A stretch of 21,261 nt of DNA from a virus. The notes below the pieces were generated by a model that did no database searches, was not told where the DNA came from, and worked only from the letters and a program-made list of their open reading frames with translations. Position numbers and translations under genes: made by a program. Below, piece by piece: positions 6,186 through 11,923 of the stretch (its first letter is position 1; the number at the start of each line of letters is the position of its first letter). Location of the stretch: positions 1 to 21,261 of IMG/VR virus record IMGVR_UViG_3300030090_003838; one strand, given 5' to 3'.

Positions 6186-7548
6186 TCCTATTGATAAAAT
6201 TGTTATGGCTCGATCTCGACTCATGCGAAAAGATGTTGGGTTTGCCTCCATGCTTTTGAACTTGGAACTCGTTGAGGATGGTGAGAGGTTTGACTCAATG
6301 GCTACTGATGGACAGAGAATCTTTTGGAATCCCAAATTCATTGAAGAATGTACGAAGGAGGAATTGGAAGGTGTGCTGATCCATGAGGCTTGTCATGTCG
6401 TATATGAGCATCCCTTGAGGAGAGGCAAGAGGAATCCTAAACTTTGGAATATAGCAACTGACTACATAATAAATGCATATCTCAAATATGATTTAGGGTA
6501 TGAACTTCCTGAGGGTGGATTGATTGATTTCGATTATAGGAATATGTCAGCAGAGGCAGTCTATAAGATTCTTGATAATGACGATGATGCACTTGAGAAA
6601 GCAAAGCAACAAGCAAAGCAACAAGCAAAGGATCAAAATGAATCAGAGGATCAAAATTCCGAAGGCGGAAATTCAGAAAATTCTGAGGCGCAAGAAGGAA
6701 ATAAAAATACTGGTCAATCTTCTTTGGACTCTCAAGCAAAAGGTGAGGGGGGGGATAAGTATGCAGATATCCCATCCCTTGTTGGAGAGGTCATTGATCC
6801 TGAGGATGATAGTGGGAAGAAATTAAATGAATCAGAAATAAAAGAGTTGCAAGATACTATTCGTGCCAATCTATTTAATGCTGATAAATTTGCTTCACTT
6901 CATGGCACTTCTTCTGTATCAGGCAGAGTTCATGAGATCGAGGGTGGATCAGTTGATTGGAGAGAGGTTATGTCTAGCCTTCTTCAGTCAACTATAAAGA
7001 ATGATTACACCTACAATAGACCGAACAGGAGGCACTCTTGGAGAGGTTTGCATCTCCCCTCTAAGGTTCATTCTGTAGATGGTGGTGAAATTGCCATAAT
7101 CTTTGATACGAGTGGATCATTCTCTCAGCAAGAGATTAATATGTCAGCAAAAGAGGTTGAGAATATGTGCATCGACCTAAACATTGAGAGGATTAGAATA
7201 TGCTACTGCGATAGTGTCGTTAGAAAGAATGATAAGGGTGAATGGTGGGATCACTATGATCTATCTCAAGGTGAAGAACTAGACCTCAATATCAGAGGCG
7301 GTGGGGCAACTAAACTTGATCCTCCTTTTAATCTTATAAATGATTTTACTGAAGACATGGACTCTGTATCTGCTGTTATTTATTTTACAGATGGTTATGG
7401 ACAGATAGTAAACAAAGAAGGAGATGTCGTCAGCAAAGAGGTTGAACCGAATATCCCTGTGATATGGGCTATAACGACACCGATAAAGACGAATCCACAA
7501 ATTACTTTCGGTGAGATCATTCACATAAACATAAACGATTTTCATTAA
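6178..7548 (+). CDS. Metallopeptidase-like plus VWA-like domain protein (DUF2201 type), 456 aa
   Basis: Start set at ATG 6178, behind GGAGGG and overlapping the previous stop; an upstream in-frame ATG at 6142 lacks a ribosome binding site. The N-terminal domain has a zinc-peptidase signature HEACHVVYEH at about residues 70-79. A low-complexity Gln/Lys/Asp/Asn linker follows (about 140-215). The C-terminal half is a VWA fold: the MIDAS motif DTSGS at about 310, a GGGATKLDPPF loop that can supply the MIDAS threonine, and YFTDGYG, whose aspartate completes the site. This is the canonical partner of the MoxR-like ATPase at 4062. An eight-G run at 6747-6754 lies in the linker. Confidence 0.85.
   Translation: MTNPIDKIVMARSRLMRKDVGFASMLLNLELVEDGERFDSMATDGQRIFWNPKFIEECTKEELEGVLIHEACHVVYEHPLRRGKRNPKLWNIATDYIINAYLKYDLGYELPEGGLIDFDYRNMSAEAVYKILDNDDDALEKAKQQAKQQAKDQNESEDQNSEGGNSENSEAQEGNKNTGQSSLDSQAKGEGGDKYADIPSLVGEVIDPEDDSGKKLNESEIKELQDTIRANLFNADKFASLHGTSSVSGRVHEIEGGSVDWREVMSSLLQSTIKNDYTYNRPNRRHSWRGLHLPSKVHSVDGGEIAIIFDTSGSFSQQEINMSAKEVENMCIDLNIERIRICYCDSVVRKNDKGEWWDHYDLSQGEELDLNIRGGGATKLDPPFNLINDFTEDMDSVSAVIYFTDGYGQIVNKEGDVVSKEVEPNIPVIWAITTPIKTNPQITFGEIIHININDFH
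6601..6630 (+). repeat. 12-bp tandem repeat in the linker of the VWA protein gene
   Basis: GCAAAGCAACAA occurs at 6601-6612 and 6613-6624 with a third half-copy to 6630. It encodes the Ala-Lys-Gln-Gln repeat of the interdomain linker. Such repeats change copy number easily by slippage, which here would only alter linker length. Confidence 0.7.
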
Positions 7549-7565
7549 AAACTAGGAGGTAAATA

Positions 7566-7766
7566 ATGACAATACAAGAACTAATTGATGAACTCAAAAG
7601 ATGTATAGATGAAGAAGGGTTTGACTCGGATGCATTGGTTTTAATTGATGTAATAGACGATGGAGGATTAGCATATCAAACACCAAATACCCTTGTTGAT
7701 TTCGATTCATCTTGTAAGCAACTGCTTTCTATAAACGCTCATGTAGAGGAGATAAATAATGAATAG
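7566..7766 (+). CDS. Hypothetical acidic protein, 66 aa
   Basis: ATG at 7566 after TAGGAGGTAAATA. The product is acidic (DELKRCIDEEGFDSDALVLI, DVIDDGG) and has a small alpha/beta look. It overlaps the next membrane-protein gene by eight bases. A similar D-D-G-G segment is found in short phage proteins of unknown role. No family assigned. Confidence 0.65.
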   Translation: MTIQELIDELKRCIDEEGFDSDALVLIDVIDDGGLAYQTPNTLVDFDSSCKQLLSINAHVEEINNE

Positions 7767-7953
7767 AACAATACTAGGTGTACTTACATCAATAACTGGT
7801 TGGCTTATGGTAGCTAGTGGTTTGTTCCTTTGGAATATGCCTAACATAAACTTGCTCGGTTTAATACTTGCTGTAATGGTGATAATAGGTGGGTTAGCCT
7901 TAAACTATTTGGCATTTTTAATTTGGATAAAAAAGGAGAAAAACTATGAGTAG
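7759..7953 (+). CDS. Small membrane protein, 64 aa, two transmembrane helices
   Basis: Two hydrophobic stretches are obvious: ILGVLTSITGWLMVASGLFL and, after a short polar turn (NMPNIN), LLGLILAVMVIIGGLALNYL. A lysine-rich tail (IKKEKNYE) suggests a cytoplasmic C-terminus. Size and topology are like phage inner-membrane accessory proteins, but it lies far from any visible lysis gene and has no holin-specific feature. Role unknown. Confidence 0.65.
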   Translation: MNRTILGVLTSITGWLMVASGLFLWNMPNINLLGLILAVMVIIGGLALNYLAFLIWIKKEKNYE

Positions 7954-8149
7954 AGGAGTTGAAATAAGTTTTAGAGACAAAATCAGAATTAAATCTATTG
8001 ATGATGATTTTGTTTTTGAAATAGAAATTGGAGATCAAATTCATCTTTTAATTCATTCTTTAGATGAAGTTGATTACGAAGGAAACAAAACTTATAAAAC
8101 AATATTTGAAGAATTTATAAATAAAACCAATGGGGAGATTTTAAAGTGA
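7946..8149 (+). CDS. Hypothetical acidic protein, 67 aa
   Basis: ATG at 7946 overlaps the upstream stop by eight bases; AAGGAGAAAAACT provides the ribosome binding site. The product is probably beta-rich (EISFRDKIRIKSIDDDFVF, EIEIGDQIHLLIHSLDEV) with an acidic middle. No motif recognised. Its stop overlaps a GTG that opens the 18-codon remnant described next. Confidence 0.65.
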   Translation: MSRGVEISFRDKIRIKSIDDDFVFEIEIGDQIHLLIHSLDEVDYEGNKTYKTIFEEFINKTNGEILK

Positions 8150-8202
8150 GTAAGCGATTAACAGTAGAACAAATAAAAAAATGGGAGGCAAATAATGACT
8201 AA
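8146..8202 (+). CDS. 18-aa mini-ORF, truncated duplicate of the start of the 8678 gene
   Basis: GTG at 8146 overlaps the previous stop (GTGA) and the frame ends at TAA 8200-8202, overlapping the next ATG at 8195. It encodes MSKRLTVEQIKKWEANND, clearly related over its first eleven residues to MSNKLTVEQIK of the gene at 8678. The DNA matches too (ACAGTAGAACAAATAAAA in both). It may be a degenerate duplicate, or serve to couple translation: its GGGAGG (8183-8188) is the ribosome binding site of the next gene. Either reading is inference. Confidence 0.5.
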   Translation: MSKRLTVEQIKKWEANND

Positions 8203-8455
8203 ATATAAACATATATATAGAGTATCTGAGCAGACTGTAGATGTGAGAAACTTCACTATTGAAACCGATAGACCATTTACTGACAATGATGATGATGGAC
8301 AAAGTTATATTCTTGAAGCTATATGTGAAGTTGGTATTACCAAAGAAGGAGATACGGAAACAGGTACGACAGATGATGGAGTTAATTACAAAGTCACTTA
8401 TGTTGATACAGATTATGGTGATGATGGACAAATGGATTGGGAGTATGAGGGATGA
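8195..8455 (+). CDS. Hypothetical very acidic protein, 86 aa
   Basis: ATG at 8195 behind GGGAGG. After a short basic start (MTKYKHIYRV) the protein becomes strongly acidic, with TDNDDDGQSY, a threonine/aspartate-rich middle (GDTETGTTDDG) and DTDYGDDGQMDWEYEG at the end. The charge pattern would suit a DNA-mimic or a partner-binding protein, but many small phage proteins look like this and no specific function can be claimed. It overlaps the next start (ATGAG). Confidence 0.65.
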   Translation: MTKYKHIYRVSEQTVDVRNFTIETDRPFTDNDDDGQSYILEAICEVGITKEGDTETGTTDDGVNYKVTYVDTDYGDDGQMDWEYEG

Positions 8456-8685
8456 GTAATAAATTGAAAGCATGGATGTTAATAAAGACAGATAAAGACT
8501 TAAATGTAGAGATTGCTACAGTCGAAGCCAGTAGTTCTCAAAATGCTTTAGATTGGGTTAGTGATGTTGAATTTGAAGAAGCAGACAATGAATCTTCAAT
8601 GTTTGATTATGTCGAATTATACCCTGATGATGTGCAAGTAATAAAGTTGAGTATGGTTAATTGGTGGGGGGTTTCTGATGAGTAA
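8452..8685 (+). CDS. Hypothetical acidic protein, 77 aa
   Basis: ATG at 8452 overlaps the preceding stop. The protein (MSNKLKAWMLIKTDKDLNVE, EASSSQNALDWVSDVEFEEA) has an alpha/beta pattern with a small conserved-looking A-L-D-W-V segment. It shares its first five codons, ATGAGTAATAAAYTG, with the gene at 8678, part of a local duplication pattern. No family recognised. Confidence 0.65.
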   Translation: MSNKLKAWMLIKTDKDLNVEIATVEASSSQNALDWVSDVEFEEADNESSMFDYVELYPDDVQVIKLSMVNWWGVSDE

Positions 8686-8860
8686 TAAACTGACAGTAGA
8701 ACAAATAAAAGACAGGTTGTATGAAGTTGAAAGCAGATACTATAAAGGTTGGAGACAGAGTGAGTATTGGTGGCGTGTGTGTGGTGATGTTCATCCAACA
8801 GACAGACGACTATGGACGAGATATACGAACTTACTAAATAAAAGAAAACAGGAGAGTTAG
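8678..8860 (+). CDS. Hypothetical basic protein, 60 aa, last gene of the early operon
   Basis: ATG at 8678 overlaps the upstream stop; GGGGGG at 8665-8670 is the only upstream purine run close enough to act as a ribosome binding site. The product is basic and tryptophan-rich (SRYYKGWRQSEYWWRVCGDV, RRLWTRYTNLLNKRKQES). Its N-terminus is duplicated in the mini-ORF at 8146. It ends 29 bases before a strong terminator. Function unknown; the charge would allow nucleic-acid binding, which is speculation. Confidence 0.65.
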   Translation: MSNKLTVEQIKDRLYEVESRYYKGWRQSEYWWRVCGDVHPTDRRLWTRYTNLLNKRKQES

Positions 8861-8889
8861 GAATCAATAAATAATTGCGGAAAAAAGAT

Positions 8890-8929
8890 TAGCGATCATC
8901 GTTATTACTCGGTGGTCGCTATTTTTTTT
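8890..8929 (+). terminator. Strong rho-independent terminator of the early operon
   Basis: A 12-bp stem (8890-8901 with 8910-8921, including two G-U pairs) with an 8-base loop is followed by eight T residues at 8922-8929. An A-run upstream (8880-8886) would let it work on the opposite strand to some degree. It closes the rightward transcription unit that begins near 464. Confidence 0.9.
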
Positions 8930-8960
8930 GACTGCAAAAAAGCACGAGCAAAGCCCAAAC

Positions 8961-8988
8961 CCGAAGAACATAAACCAGTTAAATATTT
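8961..8988 (+). repeat. Dispersed repeat, copy 1 (divergent)
   Basis: CCGAAGAACATAAACCAG followed by TTAAATATTT. It matches the family consensus (GAAGAATAT, two or three bases, ACCAGTAAATATTT) with one inserted T. It lies just downstream of the early terminator. Confidence 0.6.
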
Positions 8989-9304
8989 TTTTTAGTCTTT
9001 ACAGATAAGACCTCTAAACAAAATTCTTTATTATAATTTGCCTATTCTGTATGCAAGAAATAGCCAAATAATTTGTTCTTGTTTTTATTGTGGCTATTGA
9101 ATGTTGCATTATGCTATCAATCCATTATCATTTAATTACCGATTGATCCTCAAATTTGATTGGTATTTAATCAAGCGAGAGGGAGAGGCTAATGTTTTCT
9201 CCTATGGTTTCACGAATTATTATTGTGGCATTGGCTTTTCCCTCAAACTTTACCCCTTATATGTGTTGATCCCCTTCTTTCTTTGAAGGTTGGGGATTTG
9301 CACT

Positions 9305-9324
9305 TTGTTGTTGCGCGACAACAA
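9305..9324. promoter_or_regulatory. Palindromic operator-like site
   Basis: TTGTTGT (9305-9311) and ACAACAA (9318-9324) form a perfect 7-bp inverted repeat around TGCGCG. It sits upstream of the two promoter-like elements of this region, so a dimeric regulator site is a reasonable guess. It has no T-run and is not a terminator. Confidence 0.5.
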
Positions 9325-9335
9325 TATTAACTATG

Positions 9336-9460
9336 TAAATCAATAACTTAGACAATCATCGTCTAATAAATCATGCAAAAAAGCATGGTTTTTCTATCGT
9401 TTTTTCCCATTTTTCCAAATTAGAATGTTCCAATATTACCTTATAAATCAATGACTTAGG
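9336..9460 (+). repeat. Duplicated promoter-like element (9336-9353 and 9443-9460)
   Basis: GTAAATCAATAACTTAGA at 9336 and ATAAATCAATGACTTAGG at 9443 match at 15 of 18 positions. Each lies 11-13 bases upstream of a -10-like hexamer (TAATAA near 9364, TATAAT at 9471). The pair may be two tandem promoters, or two binding sites for one activator at the -35 region. Confidence 0.55.
9370..9394 (+). terminator. Weak terminator or attenuator hairpin
   Basis: ATCATGC (9370-9376) pairs with GCATGGT (9383-9389) around an A6 loop, followed by TTTTT at 9389-9393. The stem is short, so it is more likely an attenuator between the upstream promoter-like element and the main promoter than a full terminator. 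Confidence 0.5.
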
Positions 9461-9476
9461 GGTGTCGTGGTATAAT
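9452..9476 (+). promoter_or_regulatory. Extended -10 promoter for the metallohydrolase unit
   Basis: TATAAT at 9471-9476 is perfect and is preceded by TGG, giving an extended -10 (TGnTATAAT). No good TTGACA is present at the usual distance; the duplicated TGACTT element lies there instead. The predicted start is near 9483, at the base of a GTGC/GCAC hairpin. Confidence 0.7.
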
Positions 9477-9482
9477 ATAAGG

Positions 9483-9514
9483 GTGCATTAAAAAGCACAT
9501 TGCGATCTTTAACA
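9483..9514 (+). promoter_or_regulatory. rrn-like antitermination leader: hairpin plus boxA
   Basis: A 4-bp hairpin (GTGC 9483-9486 with GCAC 9495-9498) is followed by GATCTTTAACA at 9504-9514. The bacterial rRNA boxA is GCTCTTTAACA, so 10 of 11 bases match. The hairpin-then-boxA order is that of rRNA leaders, where boxA binds NusB/NusE and makes RNA polymerase resistant to terminators. Its place right behind the promoter fits such use; activity is inferred. Confidence 0.5.
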
Positions 9515-9567
9515 ACAGGACTCACAGAGAGAAAAAATTAAATACAAATTTATTTGAGGATATTATT

Positions 9568-10293
9568 ATGAATAAAATAAGAGACTTTCAAAGGCAACGA
9601 GTATATGACTGGGAACGATCTCAGGAATGGTTTAACCCTTTTGTAAGCTATTTAACGCAACAACAAGTAAGATCAGTAATCGAAAGATTAGATAAGGTCT
9701 TTAAAAGAAAAACCAAAACCAAAATCTTTTTTAAAGGTGGTTATGGTGGTTCTTATGCTAAAGGTAGCACTGAGATACACCTTAGAAAAAAATGGGCTTT
9801 GAATTATGGAGTGATCCTACATGAATACGCTCATCTTTTGACAAAGGATAAACATGGTCGTCAATTTGTTTCAGCCTATTGTAATCTTCTTAACATCTTT
9901 CATCCCAAACAACCAAGCATCGATGAACTGTGCCAAACAATGTATCAGTTTAGAGTTAGCCACGATTGTTTTGATGAATGGAAAAGAAAACATAAACTCA
10001 GCAGAAGGCATAAACCTTTTGAGGCTGTTCCAGAAATCGCAATCGTTGAGGTTGAGAAACCTAAGAAGAAAAGGATTTCAGCCAAACAAAGATGTCAGAT
10101 GTTGACAGAGGAACACGATTGGTTGCACATTTACCACGATGATTGGTTCGAGTATGAAACAATTATTGAGGTCTATGACAAAACTCTTGTTGACGAAGAA
10201 ACCATCGATGATTACTCAGAGTTTCGGTTCTATGGTTGGAAAGAGGCAAAAGAAGAAGCCTTAGAACTAATCAAGGAGAAGGAACATGAGTAA
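9568..10293 (+). CDS. TIGR04338-like putative zinc metallohydrolase, 241 aa
   Basis: The protein starts MNKIRDFQRQRVYDWERSQE; a D-x-Q-R-x-x-V-Y start is characteristic of the TIGR04338 putative metallohydrolase family. At about residue 85 is HEYAHLL, the HExxH zinc site, followed by a third possible ligand in KDKHGRQF (about residue 95). This spacing resembles SprT-like enzymes. A basic segment (VEKPKKKRISAKQR) and a long acidic C-terminal half follow. The substrate of this family is unknown. It heads its own transcription unit and overlaps the next gene by eight bases. Confidence 0.75.
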   Translation: MNKIRDFQRQRVYDWERSQEWFNPFVSYLTQQQVRSVIERLDKVFKRKTKTKIFFKGGYGGSYAKGSTEIHLRKKWALNYGVILHEYAHLLTKDKHGRQFVSAYCNLLNIFHPKQPSIDELCQTMYQFRVSHDCFDEWKRKHKLSRRHKPFEAVPEIAIVEVEKPKKKRISAKQRCQMLTEEHDWLHIYHDDWFEYETIIEVYDKTLVDEETIDDYSEFRFYGWKEAKEEALELIKEKEHE

Positions 10294-10633
10294 ACAAGAA
10301 CCAAAAATAGGCGACAAAGTTTTATCCTTTGACGATAACATCTACTACGATGGTTATATGAAGAAATCTTGGAGGGATGTTTGGTACATAAGTGTTATTA
10401 CAAACATTTATTCTGAGGGAGAAGACACGCCTTATGGAAGTGGAGACAACATAGAGTATGAGATGATAAACGAGACTGGAGAAGGCAAACATCGTTTTCT
10501 TGGAGTTGGTCTTAAATCATACGTTATGAGAGATGGAAAGAATCCACTTAAACCTTTGGGGTTTGATTCACAAGGAAAACCAAACCTATGGATTTTCCCA
10601 CACACCTTAAAGAATCTTCATAACTCGAAGTAA
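10286..10633 (+). CDS. Hypothetical protein, 115 aa
   Basis: ATG at 10286 overlaps the metallohydrolase stop; AAGGAGAAGGAAC serves as ribosome binding site. The sequence (KIGDKVLSFDDNIYYDGYMK, WRDVWYISVITNIY) looks like a small beta-barrel of the SH3/KOW kind, with the opening I-G-D-K-V-L common to such folds. That is a guess from pattern only. It ends nine bases before the terminator at 10642, so it is the last gene of the two-gene unit. Confidence 0.65.
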   Translation: MSKQEPKIGDKVLSFDDNIYYDGYMKKSWRDVWYISVITNIYSEGEDTPYGSGDNIEYEMINETGEGKHRFLGVGLKSYVMRDGKNPLKPLGFDSQGKPNLWIFPHTLKNLHNSK

Positions 10634-10641
10634 GAAACAAG

Positions 10642-10677
10642 AAACCCACATTGGAGAAATCTAGTGTGGGTTTTTTT
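10642..10677 (+). terminator. Strong rho-independent terminator
   Basis: A stem of about 14 bp (10642-10655 with 10660-10673, including two G-U pairs) is capped by a GAAA tetraloop and followed by a run of T to 10677. The outer part is AAACCCAC with GTGGGTTT, so it can also form on the minus strand. It ends the metallohydrolase unit. Confidence 0.92.
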
Positions 10678-10692
10678 ATGCGCTGACGGAAA

Positions 10693-10722
10693 AGCAGAAA
10701 GACCTGCGACCAGTAAAATATT
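10693..10722 (+). repeat. Dispersed repeat, copy 2
   Basis: GACCAGTAAAATATT at 10708-10722, preceded by AGCAGAAAGACCTGC. It matches the consensus core with one extra A; the upstream GAATAT half is not kept. Located between a terminator and the next promoter. Confidence 0.65.
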
Positions 10723-10810
10723 CTTTGGAGTGTGGGCTGACACAACATCTTGTGGTTTGGTCTTTACATAAAGCAACTTCAACACTATATCTTGTGTTCC
10801 ATGTGAAACA

Positions 10811-10844
10811 TTGATTTCATTTTGATTTCATTTTGCTTTATAAT
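10811..10844 (+). promoter_or_regulatory. Promoter with 11-bp tandem repeat, possibly giving a leaderless mRNA
   Basis: TTGATTTCATT is repeated head to tail at 10811-10821 and 10822-10832, followed by TATAAT at 10839-10844. The hexamer at the proper -35 distance (10816-10821, TTCATT) is poor, so the tandem repeat may bind an activator or repressor. Six bases after TATAAT comes ATG (10851), the expected transcription start. Confidence 0.5.
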
Positions 10845-10850
10845 GATTGG

Positions 10851-11168
10851 ATGTTTTGTGTAATTAGACATACTTTTGAGATTGATACCACCGACAAATA
10901 CAATTCTGTTGGTGAGTGGAAGCATTTAGTATGGTTGTTTGATACTGAAGAAGAAGCCATGACTTTTGCCATAAGTCTTTTAGATAATCCTTTGCTCGTT
11001 GCAAATGAACATTACATGAACCATGCGATTGAAAGTTTACAAGAGGGCAGATACTGGCAAGTTGGCAGAGAGAGTGTTGCTGTTGGAATGATTGCAAACG
11101 AAAAGATAGAAATAATTTATGAGGACTTAGAAGATGACGAACAAGACAGCGAAAAGCATATTCATTAG
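10851..11168 (+). CDS. Hypothetical protein, 105 aa
   Basis: Start chosen at ATG 10851 (MFCVIRHTFEIDTTDKYNSV). A TTG at 10833 extends the frame but lies upstream of the -10 box and is unlikely. No Shine-Dalgarno sequence precedes the ATG, consistent with leaderless initiation. The W-L-F-D-T-E-E-E-A-M-T-F-A segment suggests a small alpha/beta domain, and the tail is acidic (EDLEDDEQDSEKHIH). It overlaps the following ribbon-helix-helix gene by 35 bases, so the two are probably co-translated. Function unknown. Confidence 0.65.
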   Translation: MFCVIRHTFEIDTTDKYNSVGEWKHLVWLFDTEEEAMTFAISLLDNPLLVANEHYMNHAIESLQEGRYWQVGRESVAVGMIANEKIEIIYEDLEDDEQDSEKHIH

Positions 11169-11433
11169 ATGTAGCCAAGAAACTTTTGATTTGGCTCATG
11201 CACTAAAAGACCATGAGAATAGAAGCCTCAACAAACAAATGATTCACATGATTCATGCTGTTGCAAAAGAGAAAGGGGTTGAAGCAGTAAATGATCCAGT
11301 ATCAGAAGAAGCCAATGAAGACATTTTGATTACAAACTGCAAAGGTGATGAGATAGAAATAGAAGGTCAAGAAACTAAAGTTGGTTTGACAGGGCTTCTT
11401 GAAACAAAGAAACAGGGCTTTCCTGACCGCTAA
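11134..11433 (+). CDS. Ribbon-helix-helix (Arc-like) DNA-binding protein, 99 aa
   Basis: Residues 7-50 fit the Arc/MetJ fold: a short basic strand KSIFIRCSQ, helix 1 ETFDLAHALKDHEN, the R-S-L-N turn and helix 2 KQMIHMIHAVAKEKG. The acidic C-terminal half is unrelated and may bind a partner. Such proteins dimerise and bind short direct or inverted repeats. Candidate targets nearby are the 11-bp tandem repeat at its own promoter and the TAGTATCTA repeats at 13654-13721. The 3' end overlaps the opposing gene by 59 bases. Confidence 0.65.
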   Translation: MTNKTAKSIFIRCSQETFDLAHALKDHENRSLNKQMIHMIHAVAKEKGVEAVNDPVSEEANEDILITNCKGDEIEIEGQETKVGLTGLLETKKQGFPDR

Positions 11434-11923
11434 ACCAATAACCCATTAGCACATCCCCACAATCAGATACCACATCTATATCATCAAGGTATATGTTCGT
11501 TGGACTGTTCACCATCAAAGACCAAAACCTTGATTCCTTTGTTCTGCCGACTTCTTCTTTGAGCCTACGATGAACACCAACCAAAACCAACGCTCTCGAA
11601 AACCCAGAAGAATATTGACCAGTAAATATTTTTTCTAATTGGCTGGAAGAACTGACTGTTGCACCGCTTCGACTAAGGACATCTAAGTATTTATTACAGG
11701 CGCAATGTTGTCTCTCATCTATTTGTTTTTCAAGATAGAGTTTATCAATCAGATGTTGATCGCATACGATGGCTCGACCAACCTTGCTTTTGCCAATGCC
11801 AGTAATTCCGACTTTGTTTCTTTTGTGAAGGAAAGGACTCCCTATGTCATTAACTTGTAATGACTTCTTAGATATCCCAATCGAAGTTATCTTCAATTTT
11901 TTCTTGCTCAAAATACCTACCAT
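11375..11923 (-). CDS. Possible DUF6456-like phage protein, 182 aa
   Basis: The frame begins at ATG 11923, overlapping the end of the primase-helicase gene by 56 bases, with no clear ribosome binding site; the true start may lie further in. The middle (HLIDKLYLEKQIDERQHCAC, then KYLDVLSRSGATVS) resembles the DUF6456 type found in alphaproteobacterial regulators: an aliphatic L-Y-x-K-x-x-I block, Q-H, then a helix. This is weak evidence. The residues I-F-T-G-Q-Y-S-S are encoded by a copy of the dispersed repeat. It sits downstream of the helicase in the same minus-strand unit. Confidence 0.5.
   Translation of the reverse strand: MVGILSKKKLKITSIGISKKSLQVNDIGSPFLHKRNKVGITGIGKSKVGRAIVCDQHLIDKLYLEKQIDERQHCACNKYLDVLSRSGATVSSSSQLEKIFTGQYSSGFSRALVLVGVHRRLKEEVGRTKESRFWSLMVNSPTNIYLDDIDVVSDCGDVLMGYWFSGQESPVSLFQEALSNQL
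11601..11634 (+). repeat. Dispersed repeat, copy 3 (inside a coding region)
   Basis: CCCAGAAGAATATTGACCAG followed by TAAATATTTTTT: the fullest match to the family. On the minus strand it is translated as IFTGQYSS in the gene at 11375-11923, the same peptide pattern (FTGKYSS) that copy 6 encodes in the virion protein gene. Confidence 0.75.

Larger units (their letters stand above)
8930..9567. other. Non-coding regulatory region of about 640 bases
   Basis: No credible gene is seen. A 61-codon frame at 9101-9286 lacks a ribosome binding site and gene-like composition. The region holds one copy of the dispersed repeat (8961-8988), a TATAAT at 9032-9037 without a good -35, and a bulged GC-rich hairpin (9269-9297). 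It also holds a palindrome (9305-9324), a duplicated 18-bp element, an attenuator-like hairpin, an extended -10 promoter and a boxA-like leader, listed separately. The density of signals in the last 270 bases suggests control of the metallohydrolase unit; the rest is unexplained and could hold an origin or a small RNA. Confidence 0.6.

Noticed and set aside
8671-8700. CTGATGAG at the 8678 gene start as a ribozyme core
   Set aside because: No GAAA block, stem III or closing stem follows; it is coding sequence around a start codon.
9101-9286. 61-codon open frame in the non-coding region
   Set aside because: No ribosome binding site, high aromatic content typical of random AT-rich frames, and isolated among regulatory elements.
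10681-10710. CTGACGG followed by GAAA-containing sequence near 10682
   Set aside because: The core adenine after CUGANG is replaced by G and no stem III or closing stem I can be drawn.
10833-10850. TTG start for the gene at 10851
   Set aside because: It lies upstream of and within the likely -10 box, so it would not be transcribed from that promoter.
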